Source: Leptasterias polaris
Taxonomy: Eukaryota > Echinodermata > Asteroidea > Forcipulatida > Asteriidae
NCBI GenBank assembly: GCA_037783415.1
Contig: JAZGTN010000009.1
Coordinates: forward strand, 6,076,001-6,140,000
Direction: 5' to 3'
DNA length: 64,000 nt
The notes below the pieces were generated by a model. It was not told the DNA's origin. It saw only the letters and a program-made list of their open reading frames with translations, and made no database searches. The position numbers and the translations under genes were made by a program. Shown piece after piece: positions 44,355-55,079 of the stretch; the first letter of the stretch is position 1; every line of letters starts with the position of its first letter.

Positions 44355-44517
44355 TTGGGTAACTATTCGCTCCGGATTTTCGGCGATATCTCAAAAACAT
44401 GACAACCTTTTGAAATGAAATTTTCACAGGTTAGTTTTTTTTATATATAACTACATTTATATAGGATTGATATAATCGAACGGTTCCAAAAACCAAAGGT
44501 ATACATTGCCTTTAATA
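44355..44517 (+). repeat. Dispersed ~300-bp repeat, copy 4
   Basis: Duplicate of 41240-41402, carried by the 3.1-kb duplication. Confidence 0.6.
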
Positions 44518-44578
44518 AATGCCTGTTACTCAAATGTATGCAACTTTAGCAGAATAGCTACCCAGATAGCATGCATAC

Positions 44579-46048
44579 ATTGGACCAACGTTGGTATCTG
44601 GTCGGCAATGTTGGCGTTAGTATTGTGTCAGCTTTTGGTGTTGGCCCCATGTTGGCACTACGTCGCCACGATCGGCATTGGCATTAAGTTTGTTTCTGAA
44701 GTTGGGCCAATGTTGGTTCTAGGTCGGCGTTACAAGGTTTGGTTTTAAGTCGGCACTCAATGTTGAGCCAACATTGGTTGGTGGTGGAAAAGCAATATCG
44801 GCATTGTGTTGGTTTCCGACGTAAGGACTAATGTTGGTTCTAGGTCAGCATTAAAACATCGGTTTTACGTCGGCACTCAATGTTGAGCCAGCATTGGTTA
44901 TTGGTGGAAAAGCAATATCGGCATTGTGTTGGGTTCCGATGTAGGACCAATGTTGGCTCTAGGTCATCATTACCACATCGGTTTTACGTCGGCACTCAAT
45001 GTTGAGCCAGCATTGGTTATTGGTGGAAAAGCAATATCGGCATTGTGTTGGGTTCCGATGTAGGACCAATGTTGGCTCTAGGTCAGCATTGTCACATTGG
45101 TTTTACGTCGGCACTCATTGTTGAGCCAATGTTGGTTAATTGGTGGGAAAAGCAATATCGGCATTATGTTATTGCTGTGATGTTGGGCCAATGTGGGCTC
45201 TAGGTTGGCATTACCACATTGGTTTTACATCGGCACTCGTTGTGGAGCACATGTTGGTTAAGTGGAAAAGTAATATCGGCTTTGTGTTAGTTGCCAACTT
45301 AGAACAAAGGTTGGCTTTATGGCAACATCAACGTGGAACCAACCTTTGTTCTTATTGGCATTGTGTTGGTTTCCGACGTACATGTATGACCAATGTTGGC
45401 GTTATCACATTGTATTATGTCGATACTCAATTTGGAGTAAACGTTAGTTTAGTTAGTAGGAATGCAATGTTGGTGACGTAGGACTAATGATTGCTAATGT
45501 TGAGCCAACGTTGAGCCAACGTTGAAAATAATGCAAATTTGTGGGCGGGACTTAGAAGTGCATGATTTTTCTTAGAAAATATGAAAACAATTTGGTTGAA
45601 CTAAGGAATTTCCAAGGCAATTTTTTTTACTTTTTTGTTTAATTCGTCTGTAAGAAAATATGTACATCAAAAGTACATAAAAACAGTTGTCATTCTATGA
45701 TATGTGAATTAAAAAATGAACAGTTTTAATTAAATAACTTGTAAACCATGACTGGAAAGTCTGTGGATCCTGGACTATATAAATAAAAGACATGCAGTGG
45801 AGAAGGATGTGTAGGTCTGTACAAGTTGTAGTGAGTGTAGAGTATAATTAGTTATGGGTATCATATCTTACATGTATATAATATATCATATAGGTATAAG
45901 TTAATATATATTAATTACTTGAACTAATTATAAAGGACATTAACTGCATAACAAGAAAGTTCAACTCTAAGTCATTGTTTTAGATTAACGGTACGTTGGC
46001 CCAACATTGGGGCAACGTTGGCCCAACGTTGGCCCAACGTCGCTCCAG
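44579..46048. mobile_element. CCAACGTTGG element, copy 2
   Basis: Paralogue of 41464-42925 with a slightly longer right end, which has one more 'ttggcccaacattggggcaa' stretch than copy 1. Confidence 0.7.
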
Positions 46049-46115
46049 CTTTGTGCACAGCTACATCCACACGCACTATCCTGGGTTGCACCATTCGAAC
46101 ATTGCACAGCACAAA
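46049..46115 (-). pseudogene. Broken EGF-like exon (duplicate copy 2)
   Basis: As 42920-42985, with CSNGATQDSACGCSC. It is interrupted by the same element before the last Cys. Confidence 0.65.
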
Positions 46116-46135
46116 CTAATGAAAAGATCCCAAAA

Positions 46136-46477
46136 TCAATAAACATCGTTAAGATAATCTCCAATTTCACAATATTCGGTCAACCGCCTCAATTCTGCAA
46201 GGTATGCAGTGACAGACTCGCCTTCCCGCTGATCACGCTTGTGGAAGCGAAATCTCTCTGCAATGACAAGTGGTTTGTGGGCAAGGTGCTTCCCCAAAAT
46301 TTCAACCAATTCTTTGTAGGACTTGGTGCTTGGTTTTTCCGGAGCGAGAAGATTCTTTAACAGTCCATAAGTTTTGGGCCCAATTAAACTAATAAAAGCA
46401 GGAACCCCAGCAAAATGTACAATCTCCTTGCATTGGTGTTTTTGTTTTGTTTGCATTTTCAAGCGTTCCCGAGTCAA
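46136..46477 (-). pseudogene. Gypsy-type Gag fragment
   Basis: A 113-codon open frame in the style of the Gag region of Gypsy-group LTR retrotransposons: a hydrophobic GPKTYGLLKNLLAPEKP segment, then YKELVEILGKH and the basic/acidic RDQREGESVTAYLAELRRL. No protease, RT or LTR is attached. It lies about 20 bp upstream, on the minus strand, of the broken EGF exon. Confidence 0.75.
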
Positions 46478-46539
46478 ATAAAGTGTGAAAGAATTTTACA
46501 AAACCTAGCGCAAACCTAATTCATACACAGGTATTTTGA

Positions 46540-47190
46540 CCAATGGCTACGAAAGAGTAAGTAAGTGAAGTTGAGTTTGAGCAACGTGGAAAATGAAAAA
46601 TCTAAATAGTCATTCGCTTTAGTGAGGAGTCTTGCACCGCAGGGACCCTTCAAAATGAGACAAATCAACAAACCAAACCATATAGCTGTCAAAATACAGA
46701 ATGTGCTTAAGTTATACACTAAGTGTGACCAGATGTTTCAGAACAGACAACGCAACTGCAATTCTTTATCGTTAAGGAGTCAGTGCACATTTATAATCAT
46801 TGTTGTCTCAATTTTGTGAACACATGATGAAATTCAGCTGAATTATTTTTCATATCCAATTATGATCAGCCTGATATATGCGTTAAGACAAACACTTAGG
46901 ATGAATTTCGTAGAGTAAATGAATCGTAATGGAAATAAGGCGCTGTATCCAACCAAATGCAATAACCACAAGGGTAATGACAATATGTACGGCGGTAAAT
47001 GTTGGCACAACATGATTTCATTGAGGAGGCCTCTGATGAGCAAAGAAATAATGCTCTTTCTATAATTTGGCACATGATTGCTACTCTGGTTTTTCTATCA
47101 TAGTCTTAAGACATCTATGTGCATGCTGTTTCGACTCGGGGGAAAGCCATATAACATTAATTTTCATAAGATAATCCAGTCTGTTTTATT
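46540..47190. other. Intron, no feature seen
   Basis: Non-coding. Short frames on both strands have no domain support. Confidence 0.4.
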
Positions 47191-47200
47191 CATTCTGTAC

Positions 47201-47414
47201 TATAGGAGTTGGAGTAGGAGTGGTAAATATTGTGGAGTTGGATTAGGAGTGGTGGATTCTGGAGTTGGAGTAGGGGTGGTAAATTCTGGAGTTGGAGTTG
47301 GTGTGGTGGATTCTGGAGTTGGAGTGGTGGATTCTGGAATTGGAGTAGGAGTGGTGGTTTGTGGAGTTGTAGGAGGAGTGGTGAATTCTGGAGTTGGAAA
47401 GGCATTGGTAGATT
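47201..47414 (-). CDS. Possible mucin-gene Thr/Pro-rich exon
   Basis: The acceptor 'cttctcctacaactcaag' opens phase-1 codons for a run of TTPTPTPEF/ESTTPTP repeats (about 60 residues), a mucin-type O-glycosylation region. The only donor candidate (GTACAG at 47200) gives phase 2, which does not match the following phase-1 EGF exons. A 2-bp irregularity near the end also breaks the repeat frame. It may be an active exon with another donor, or a relic. Confidence 0.4.
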
Positions 47415-47586
47415 CTTGAGTTGTAGGAGAAGTTGGTGGAGCATTTACATCAACATTTATGAGTTGAACAAAAATCAAGCATTAAACCACAACAAACCCC
47501 CCGGTAAAGTTAAAATAATTTTGAGTTTAAGAAAGTAACAAAGCTATTGACAAACTAGACTTAAATTTTTGTTACACAACAAAAAC

Positions 47587-49375
47587 AAGGTGTTCGGCAT
47601 GACGTTCAAATATGGGATGTTACTCATTGTCAGCTTGAATACATCAATTTGGTTTTAAGCTAGACCAGGCAATTGTAATACTGTGTATACAAATCTGGTA
47701 AAACTGCAACTTTAAGTCGAAGTCATGTTACAATTGATGACGTCTTTTATCAGGAAAACAAGCGTTAAATGTAATATATCGCGGCTTGAGCTCAATCTTG
47801 CAATTTACTATAGGAGCACAAAAATAATGCTCCAGTACATAATATAATTAAATTGGGCCCCACGAGTGCAAAACACAACATTGCAAATTTATTGTAAATT
47901 TGCAACGTGGTTGTAGATCGTTGTTACGTTATACGCATGTTTTCTGCTAGTATTAATAAGCACACGACAATTCCTTTTGTCACCTTAGTGATGAAATGCC
48001 TTATATTCAGCGTACCCTGTCACCGATTAACGTTTTACAGCAAATCAAAGCAAATTGACCACGTCATTGACCACCATCATTGATGAAAAACAATGGAAAA
48101 GTGCACGCGTGTACGCGCTACGCACGACTCAAAGTGTGTCTTTGTTGGCCAACAAAAATGCTCACATTGGTGTTTGCGTAGACTAAAACGAGCCGATCTG
48201 TCACAGAGCAAGCCAATAATGCCACAGAGCGTGGTAAAAGCATGACCATAATTTGATATAGCACCACCAGCTTTAGCAAAAGTTTTAAAAAGCACACGAT
48301 CGAAAGCACAGCATTTGCTTGTTAACGAGGTTTGCATGGACGGCTGTTTTAGAGACTAACAAAGCGTATTGTCAAAAGCAGGTTGCGCGAACCTTGAACA
48401 GAGACTAGACCACAAGCATGTTTGATGGACTTTGAACCTTGCGGATGATTTGCTCAACGTATACACACACACTACGTGATAACAAAACAGTAAACTGGTT
48501 TAGTTCGCGTAGTGTGTGTGTAGCCCGTGGTTTGACAGCGGGTCAATAAATACCCGTAATAATTGGTCAATATTTCAAATATTTGTATAAAAAAAAGGAA
48601 TGACGTCATCATGTTTTCTCTTTAGATTTACATAGTCAATATCACTGTCTTTCAACATGCCAAGTTTCAACTCAGTCGATCATGTGGTTTTGGAAATACA
48701 CGGCTTCAAAAAGTAAACCTTTAAGGCAATACCATGTGACACACGATGACGTCATCAATCTAAAACTTCACACATATGTTGTCTGCATGAAGGTCATTAT
48801 GTATACCAATTTCGAAACGATTATCTTAAACTTCGCCACAGACATCTAGGAAAAGTGCATTTTTAATTGTTTTCAACCTGCCGCTAGAGGGCGCTCTTGA
48901 CTTTTATGACGTCATTTGTCTTTTTTTGTTAAACCAGACTCTTGCTCGACTATAACACCGTTAAAAAAAAATTCAAAAAGTGTGCCACTTTTAAATTACA
49001 AGGCACTTCCTGTTTCTTCATGTTACGACCGGAAGTAGAGGTCATGTGAGGTCACGCACACGACAAAAAATAAAGACCTATATGACCTAAGTATGATCCC
49101 GCATAAAACAACCGCCGGTCTCTTAAGTGTGATTTGTTACAGATTTTCAAAGATTAATTTATTTTTTTCTAAAAACCTTGTAATTTGACACCTGATGACG
49201 TCATCATGACGTAAATGAAACGGTTTCGTCTCCTAATGGATATCTAACTATGGTAGAAAATTCAAGTTTATACGAGCTTGGGAAGTGTGCTTTTGTTAGC
49301 GGACAATCGCGGGGGATAAGAAGAAGAATAAGAAGTATTAACTAGACATAATTTTTTGTTGGAAACAAAAAAGAG
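47587..49375 (-). repeat. Modular CRE/ETS repeat element A1
   Basis: Begins GGTGTTCGGCATGACG and runs, with an extra segment (about 47760-48560), through phrases shared with A2 and A3. These include 'cacctgatgacgtcatc', 'cgcacacgacaaaaaataaa', 'gaccggaagtagaggtcatg' and 'gctagagggcgctcttgac'. It ends in a GA-rich stretch before the next AGGTGTTCGG. Non-coding. Strand is assigned relative to A3 only. Confidence 0.75.
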
Positions 49376-50522
49376 GTGTTCGGTGTGACCTCGTGTTTCA
49401 AAGAAATGTTATAAACATGTCTGTGTATTAAATATTGTATACTTCTATAGAGTCTTTAGAATGGTGGTTCTAAAGATTTGACAAAACTTTTTGGATGTAA
49501 CACATCCCAGCTTGAGTACATGCAAAGTTTCCATTTGATCACCAAAGTTGTTCTGTACATATAGATCTTGTAAAACACTACCTTGGTGGTGACATAACAT
49601 GAAAATCGATGACGTCGTAAAAACGTCACTCAACATTATATCCTTGTAGGACCTTCCAAGTCTCATGCAAAATGAAATTCGATTATAGCTTGCTTTGAAC
49701 TGAAGATATGTAACTATTGGTCAAAATTTCAAAAATTTGTTTTAAAAAAATTGATGACGTCATTAAGTCGTCACTCTAACTTTAAGTAGTCAATATCACT
49801 GTCTATCAACATGCCAAGTTTCAACTCAGTCAAACTTGTGGTTTTGTAGATACACAGCTTCAAAAAGTAAACCTTTAATGCGATACCACGTGACACATGA
49901 TGACGTCATCAATCTAAAAATTCACACATATGTTGTCTGTATGAAGGTCATTATGTATACCAATTTTGAAACGATTATCATAAACTTCACCACAGACATC
50001 TAGTAAAAGTGTATTTTTAATTGTTTTTAACCTGCCGCTAGAGGGCGCTCTTGACTTTTATGACGTCACTTGTCTTATTTTTTTAAACCAGACTCTTGCT
50101 CGACTATAACACCGTTAAAAAAAACTTGTAAAAGTGTGCCACTTTTAAATTACAAGGCACTTCCGGTTTCTTCCTATTTCGACCGGAAGTAGAGGTCATG
50201 TGAGGTCACGCACACGACAAAAAATAAAGACCTATATGACCTAAGTATGATACCGCATAAAACAACCGCCGGTCTCCTAAGTGTGATTTGTTACAGAATT
50301 TCAAAGATTAATTTATTTTTTTCTAAAAACCTTGTAATTTGACACCTGATGACGTCATCATGACGTAAATGAAACGGTTTCGTCTCCTACTCGTTATCTA
50401 ACTATGGTAGAAATTTCAAGTTTATATGAGCTTGGGAAGTGTGCTTTTGTTAGCGGACAAGCGGCGAAGAGAAGAAGAAGAATCTGAAGAAGTAAAAAAA
50501 AAAAAAAACGAACAATAAGAAG
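49376..50522 (-). repeat. Modular CRE/ETS repeat element A2
   Basis: A direct repeat of A1 (the shared part at 48563-49330 corresponds to 49703-50460) starting AGGTGTTCGGTGTGACC. It lacks the roughly 0.8-kb insert of A1. It contains 'cacttccggtttcttcctat' then 'cgaccggaagt', an inverted pair, and several TGACGTCA sites. Confidence 0.8.
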
Positions 50523-50672
50523 AGGTGTTCGGAGCTACGCTCCGCTCCGAACACCTAAAAAGTAAGAAAAAAAACCGGAACAAAAACAAGAGGTGTTACG
50601 GGCTGTGTGCCCGAACACCTAAATAGAGATACAACCACAACTAGAGATTTAGTGTTTGTGAGAACAAACACT
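50523..50672. repeat. Hairpin array (left)
   Basis: Two hairpins share the outer sequence AGGTGTT...AACACCT. At 50523-50556 a 13-bp perfect stem closes with inner AGC/GCT. At 50591-50620 the inner pair is GGC/GCC with one bulged A. A third, at 50651-50672, has AGTGTTTGT / ACAAACACT around GAGA. They are separated by A-rich linkers ending 'aacaaNaacaag'. Confidence 0.85.
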
Positions 50673-51177
50673 AGGTGTTCGGGTATGGGGCACTGTTATG
50701 TTACTAAAATGCGTAAGCAGATTTATATTGAAAGTTTTTTAATTTTCAAAAAAAAGTCGTTTGCAAACCTATTACTTTTATACTTTTAGTGTACACGGGG
50801 GAAAGTGATATCGTTGCTGTATGAGTCTCCATAAAGTAGTTTAGATACACATGTATAACAATTTTCATGTAAATAGTCACAAACTTAACATGCTTAACTG
50901 ATAAATTAAAAGACTATCACTAACAATTCAAAAATTAATGTTATCAAACTACGCATGCTTGCTACCTTATGTGTGAAGCAACATCATTTGTCATGATTAT
51001 GAAAAGGGCATAAGAACCTACTGTTTACACGATGTGCAATTTATGTTGAATTTATTTTGCTAGTCACATTGTATTTCTTTGAAGTATTCAACAGGATCTA
51101 ATAGTTAGATTCGCATAAAAACCGTTGTTGATCAGAGTCAAATTTATGTTGACCTTTTTCCGATTGCATTTTCTCAG

Positions 51178-51527
51178 TTATCAAAAGTTATTCAAATCAC
51201 CAAAACAGTTCAGCAAAATACACTCGTTCAGTTGATATTTACCACCAAGCCAACAAAAGGCTAACACGAAGGTTATGCAATGAGCTATTCATTGGACCAC
51301 CGTCGAACATCGTAGATTTCCGAAGGATGGTTGCATTTATCGACGAGTGCAGTAACAAAGGACCATTAACTTGGTATAGCGCCACCATGGATAACGTATC
51401 ACGACACGGCAATGCAGTCTTCGTGGACTTTGCACCTAAGATCAATGGCGCAGTGTGTGTACCGTTTACATATACATGCAAGATTACGCGTGGTCAATGG
51501 AGCAGAATGACCAGACCTGCGGGCTAA
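51178..51527 (+). CDS. Orphan coding exon inside the modular repeat, unrecognised
   Basis: A strong acceptor (tgacctttttccgattgcat then tttctcag) is followed, phase 1, by about 115 residues to a TAA stop. The core reads LTRRLCNELFIGPP, VDFRRMVAFIDECSNKGPL, WYSATMDNVSRHGNAVFVDF and NGAVCVPFTYTCKITRG. Base composition rises sharply over the flanks, and the residue pattern looks like a folded globular domain. There is no upstream ATG in frame, so it would be a terminal exon. I do not recognise the family. Confidence 0.4.
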
Positions 51528-52224
51528 TACTAACGTAATGTTCAACTTACATTTTCAGCGGGAAGTCAAGAACAACCGGGATAACTCTTTGTGTAGCATT
51601 TGTTGAGTTTTAAAAGACCTGTCCGATGATGTATTGATTGAAGCAATCCATTCAGTAATGATTAAGTTATGATTTTTTGAAATATTAAATTTTGATTTAC
51701 TGTATTTCAACACCTGATGACGTAATCATGACGTCACAACAACTTGATGGAGGTTTCATCAAGGTTCTAACATGGTGTAAATTTGAGGTTGATCGGATAA
51801 ACAGAAGTGAAGAATTTGGGCAGGAAATGTTTTTTGGTTAAGAATTGCAGAAAGGCAAACTTTGACCTTCCGTTACGACCGGAAGTAAAGGTCATGTGAA
51901 TTTGGCGTTAACTTTTCAAATGTTGCCCGTGTCTTGATCTATCATAATGTTTAAATATGAATATTATAGCTTTCCTATTCAGAAACATACAGGCATTGGC
52001 ATGAGGGCACTTTTTGACCTTAAATGGCTTGTAATTTGACACCCGATGACGTCATCATGACGTCATTGCTCACACATCTTCTGCTCTTTATGTTCTAATG
52101 TCACATTAAGTTTCATGTTGATCAAAGGTTTGCAAGTATGTTTTTTTCTGCGGACAAACTACAATCAGAAGAATAAGCAAAACAAAGAAAAAAAAAAAGA
52201 CAAAAAAAACGAACAAAAACAAGG

Positions 52225-52252
52225 AGTTGTTCGGTCTGTGGACCGAACACCT
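52225..52252. repeat. Terminal hairpin of element B1
   Basis: The left half AGTTGTTCGGTC and right half GACCGAACACCT enclose the loop TGTG. One outer mismatch; the inner pair is TC/GA. Confidence 0.85.
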
Positions 52253-53084
52253 AATTAGGATCTATTTACATGTAGCTCAGTATGCAGAGTGCCAGCACGT
52301 TAATCAAGAGATTGCATGTTTTTGCTCTGGTATATTTTTGCTCTGCCAACCAGTTGTTTGTGTGTTCTTTTTGTTTGGGTGAAGAAAAATATTGGAATAC
52401 TTAATTGGAGTTGTTAACGAAGTGATTGATTCTGCAGCCGGGAAGAATAAACAACTTTCTGGTACAAATACCAAACACAAATTATTTTGAAAACTATTTC
52501 AAAAATCTGAAATTTGTGGTAAATTAGGTAAAAGAAACACAAATCTAAGAAATAACTTAGGAAAAACATACTTTTGACAAAATGAGAGAAATCGAGAATC
52601 ACAGTACCACGAAACTCGTTTTATGGAAAAATTTATTTTGTAATATTTACTTCTTATATTTTGTCCAATAGATGGAGTCCTCCAGGGAACAATGAAGTTA
52701 TATGAGGCCCTTACCTCATGCTAAAATAAGGTACAAATCTGAAAATGCGAGGTCAAACAAACCACGAGCTAAGGACTCGTGACGTCATCGGTTGCTAGTT
52801 AGTTTGGACCTGCCGATATCAATATGCGGAGCTAAAGAAAACACAACGCCAAAATCACAATTTGCAATCAAAAAGGCTGTTAATGTGACTCTATAATAGG
52901 ACGATCCAACATGTAACAAAATCAGCAAGAATTTACAACAAATTACTGATTTGGGGATTTTCTTTCTTTATGTTGGCAAATTAAAACAATACGGAACAGC
53001 TTTGTGTTTGCTCACAAACACCTAAAGTATAGTTTTGTTTTAATTTGTTAAGAATAAATAAATATGAAATTGAACGAAAATTAC
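52253..53084. other. Intron, one more hairpin
   Basis: AT-rich non-coding sequence. At 53004-53023 GTGTTTG and CAAACACCT pair around the loop CTCA, a further variant of the terminal hairpin. Confidence 0.6.
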
Positions 53085-53960
53085 CAGTGGTAGGAGTTAA
53101 GGTTGCAGCTGGCGTGGTGACTCCCGCGGCTGGGGTGGTGACTCCCGCGGCCGGGGTGGTGACTCCCGCGGCTGGCGTGGTGACTCCCGCGGCTGGCGTG
53201 GTGACTCCCGCGGCTGGCGTGGTGACTCCCGCAGCTGGGGTGGTGACTCCCGCGGCTGGGGTGGTGACTCCCGCGGCTGGCATGGTGACTCCCGCGGCTG
53301 GGGTGGTGACTCCCGCGGCTGGGGTGGTGACTCCCGCGGCTGGGGTGGTGACTCCCGCGGCTGGGGTGGTGACTCCCGCGGCTGGGGTGGTGACTCCCGC
53401 GGCTGGCGTGGTGACTCCCGCGGCTGGCGTGGTGACTCCCGCGGCTGGCGTGGTGACTCCCGCGGCTGGGGTGGTGACTCCCGCGGCTGGGGTGGTGACT
53501 CCCGCGGCTGGCGTGGTGACTCCCGCGGCTGGCGTGGTGACTCCCGCGGCTGGCGTGGTGACTCCCGAGGCTGGGGTGGTGACTCCCGCGGCTAGCGTGG
53601 TGACTCCCGCGGCTGACGTGGTGACTCCCGCAGCTGGGGTGGTGACTCCCCCGGCTGGGGTGGTGACTCCCGCGGCTGGCATGGTGACTCCCGCGGCTGG
53701 GGTGGTGACTCCGGCGGCTGGGGTGGTGACTCCCGCGGCTGGGGTGGTGACTCCCGCGGCTGGGGTGGTGACTCCCGCGGCTGGGGTGGTGACTCCCGCA
53801 GCTGGGGTGGTGACTCCCGCGGCTGGCGTGGTAACTCCCGCGGCTGGCGTGGTGACTCCCGCGGCTGGCGTGGTGACTCCCGCGGCTGGGGTGGTGACTC
53901 CCGCGGCTGGGGTGGTGACTCCCGCGGCTGGGGTGGTGACTCCCGCGGCTGGCGTGATTT
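53085..53960 (-). CDS. Membrane mucin gene, PTS tandem-repeat exon
   Basis: About 41 copies of a 21-bp unit encode the heptad AAGVTTP on the minus strand, a Thr/Pro repeat suited to dense O-glycosylation. The exon closes with ATLTPTTG and the donor GTAATT at 53084, phase 1, which fits the phase-1 EGF exons downstream. Repeat number never breaks the frame. All six frames are open, so frame choice rests on the donor phase and the mucin-like composition. The acceptor is uncertain: 'ttttattgttag' near 53997 is possible but a run of about 20 G lies between it and the repeats. Confidence 0.7.
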
Positions 53961-53964
53961 TCCA

Positions 53965-53984
53965 CCCCCCCCCCCCCCCCCCCC
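53965..53984 (+). repeat. Poly-C run (20 C)
   Basis: Homopolymer directly upstream (minus strand) of the PTS repeats. It is likely length-variable and error-prone in sequencing. Confidence 0.9.
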
Positions 53985-54016
53985 GAAACAAACTAACAAT
54001 AAAACTTAAAATCTGA

Positions 54017-55075
54017 CATACTTGTATTGCATGTTTTTTGTTTTCATTGTTCGGGTCAGGAATAGAAGGTAGTCGATTATATTAGGATTAATTAGTAAGG
54101 GTGTGGTTGAAACATAGTATGTGGAAAAGGGGGAGTAGGATGTAGGAATATGTAAATGTCAGTTGACATCAAAACCTGATAGCAAAAGAGTGTGCTCATG
54201 AGGTACTGTTTTAGCCACTAGTACACGTTTCTTCAAGCAGATTTGCATCAATTGGCATACAAACTATATCTTGGCCAAAGCCAAAATTCAGTGGACTCAG
54301 CCCCTTGAGCAGTTTATTTAAAAGCTCGAGCAGTTTATTTAAAAGCTCGAGCGTGGTATTCAGGCCTCACAGAACACATGTATGAAGGCAAGCAGACCCA
54401 ACCAGCACGAATAGTATGATTCAGAAGTTGTAAAGAGAAATTTTATAAATCGACCGTAGAAATTTGTCTGCATTTAAACGTGGCTAAAAGTGTGTGTTGC
54501 TTATGTAAAGATTAAAGGCTACATTGCTAATAAGCTTGGGCAAAGCAAAAGTTCGAAAATGAAAACAAAACAAGATAGGCCTATACTGCCGAACCATTTC
54601 GCAGAGCAAGAAACTGGTGGCCGGGCCACGTTCTTCTACTGAAATTAGTTCAAAAATTGTTCTAATTTATTTACTCCAGTGTCGATATGTTTTATAAATC
54701 ATATAGTTTTGCTTTCAACAAGACACAATTCTATTTACGTTTTATAGTCGTTTTAGTTTCGTCTGTCAGGCATTGTTTTGTAGGTTTTTTTGTGTTGGTT
54801 AGTCTTTTGTCTGTTTTAGTCTGTTTTAGTTGAAGCATCTGGTACTTTTGTTTAACTGTTGGACTTCCATATCTGTACAGTCTTTATAATGGATTTAGGT
54901 GTAACTCAAACCTATCTTTGTGTCACCCTCTACCGGGTGAAACTCAGTTATGCTATGCTGTTCACGCATTGAGTAAAGATTTTTAGCTGTAGAATGTTAA
55001 TACGTTAACAATGTTACAAAGTTTGTTAAATACGGGTGCTTGCCCTAAATCGCGTTAGAGCTGATCATTTTCCAC
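54017..55075. other. No gene seen
   Basis: AT-rich sequence with no splice-bounded coding segment. The mucin signal-peptide exon was looked for here on the minus strand and not found. Confidence 0.4.
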
Positions 55076-55079
55076 TAAT

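Larger units (their letters stand above)
43403..46537. repeat. 3.1-kb tandem duplication, copy 2
   Basis: Repeats 40310-43402 in direct orientation. At the right breakpoint 'gtattttgac' is shared with the inter-copy junction, so 3-6 bp of microhomology is present. The right flank then diverges ('caatggctacg'). Confidence 0.93.
50673..52252. mobile_element. Element B1 bounded by AGGTGTTCGG and CCGAACACCT, carrying an ORF
   Basis: The left end AGGTGTTCGGG at about 50670 and right end CCGAACACCT at 52243-52252 are inverted. The right part (51700-52200) holds modular phrases ('gacctgatgacg', 'gaccggaagtaaaggtcatg', 'gacacccgatgacgtcatc'). The left-centre holds the orphan coding segment at 51178-51527. 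It could be a DNA transposon with 10-bp terminal repeats; this is an inference. Confidence 0.5.

Noticed and set aside
47078..47538. Plus-strand Gly/Val/Ser/Trp-rich ORFs
   Set aside because: They are shadows of the minus-strand Thr/Pro repeat segment.
53085..53960. CRISPR-like regular array
   Set aside because: The units are contiguous 21-bp repeats with no spacers, in a eukaryotic sequence.
53045..54016. Plus-strand 323-codon ORF (VVTPAAG repeats)
   Set aside because: It is the antisense of the PTS exon. The plus strand has no splice or gene context, while the minus frame ends at a donor in the phase needed by the EGF exons.
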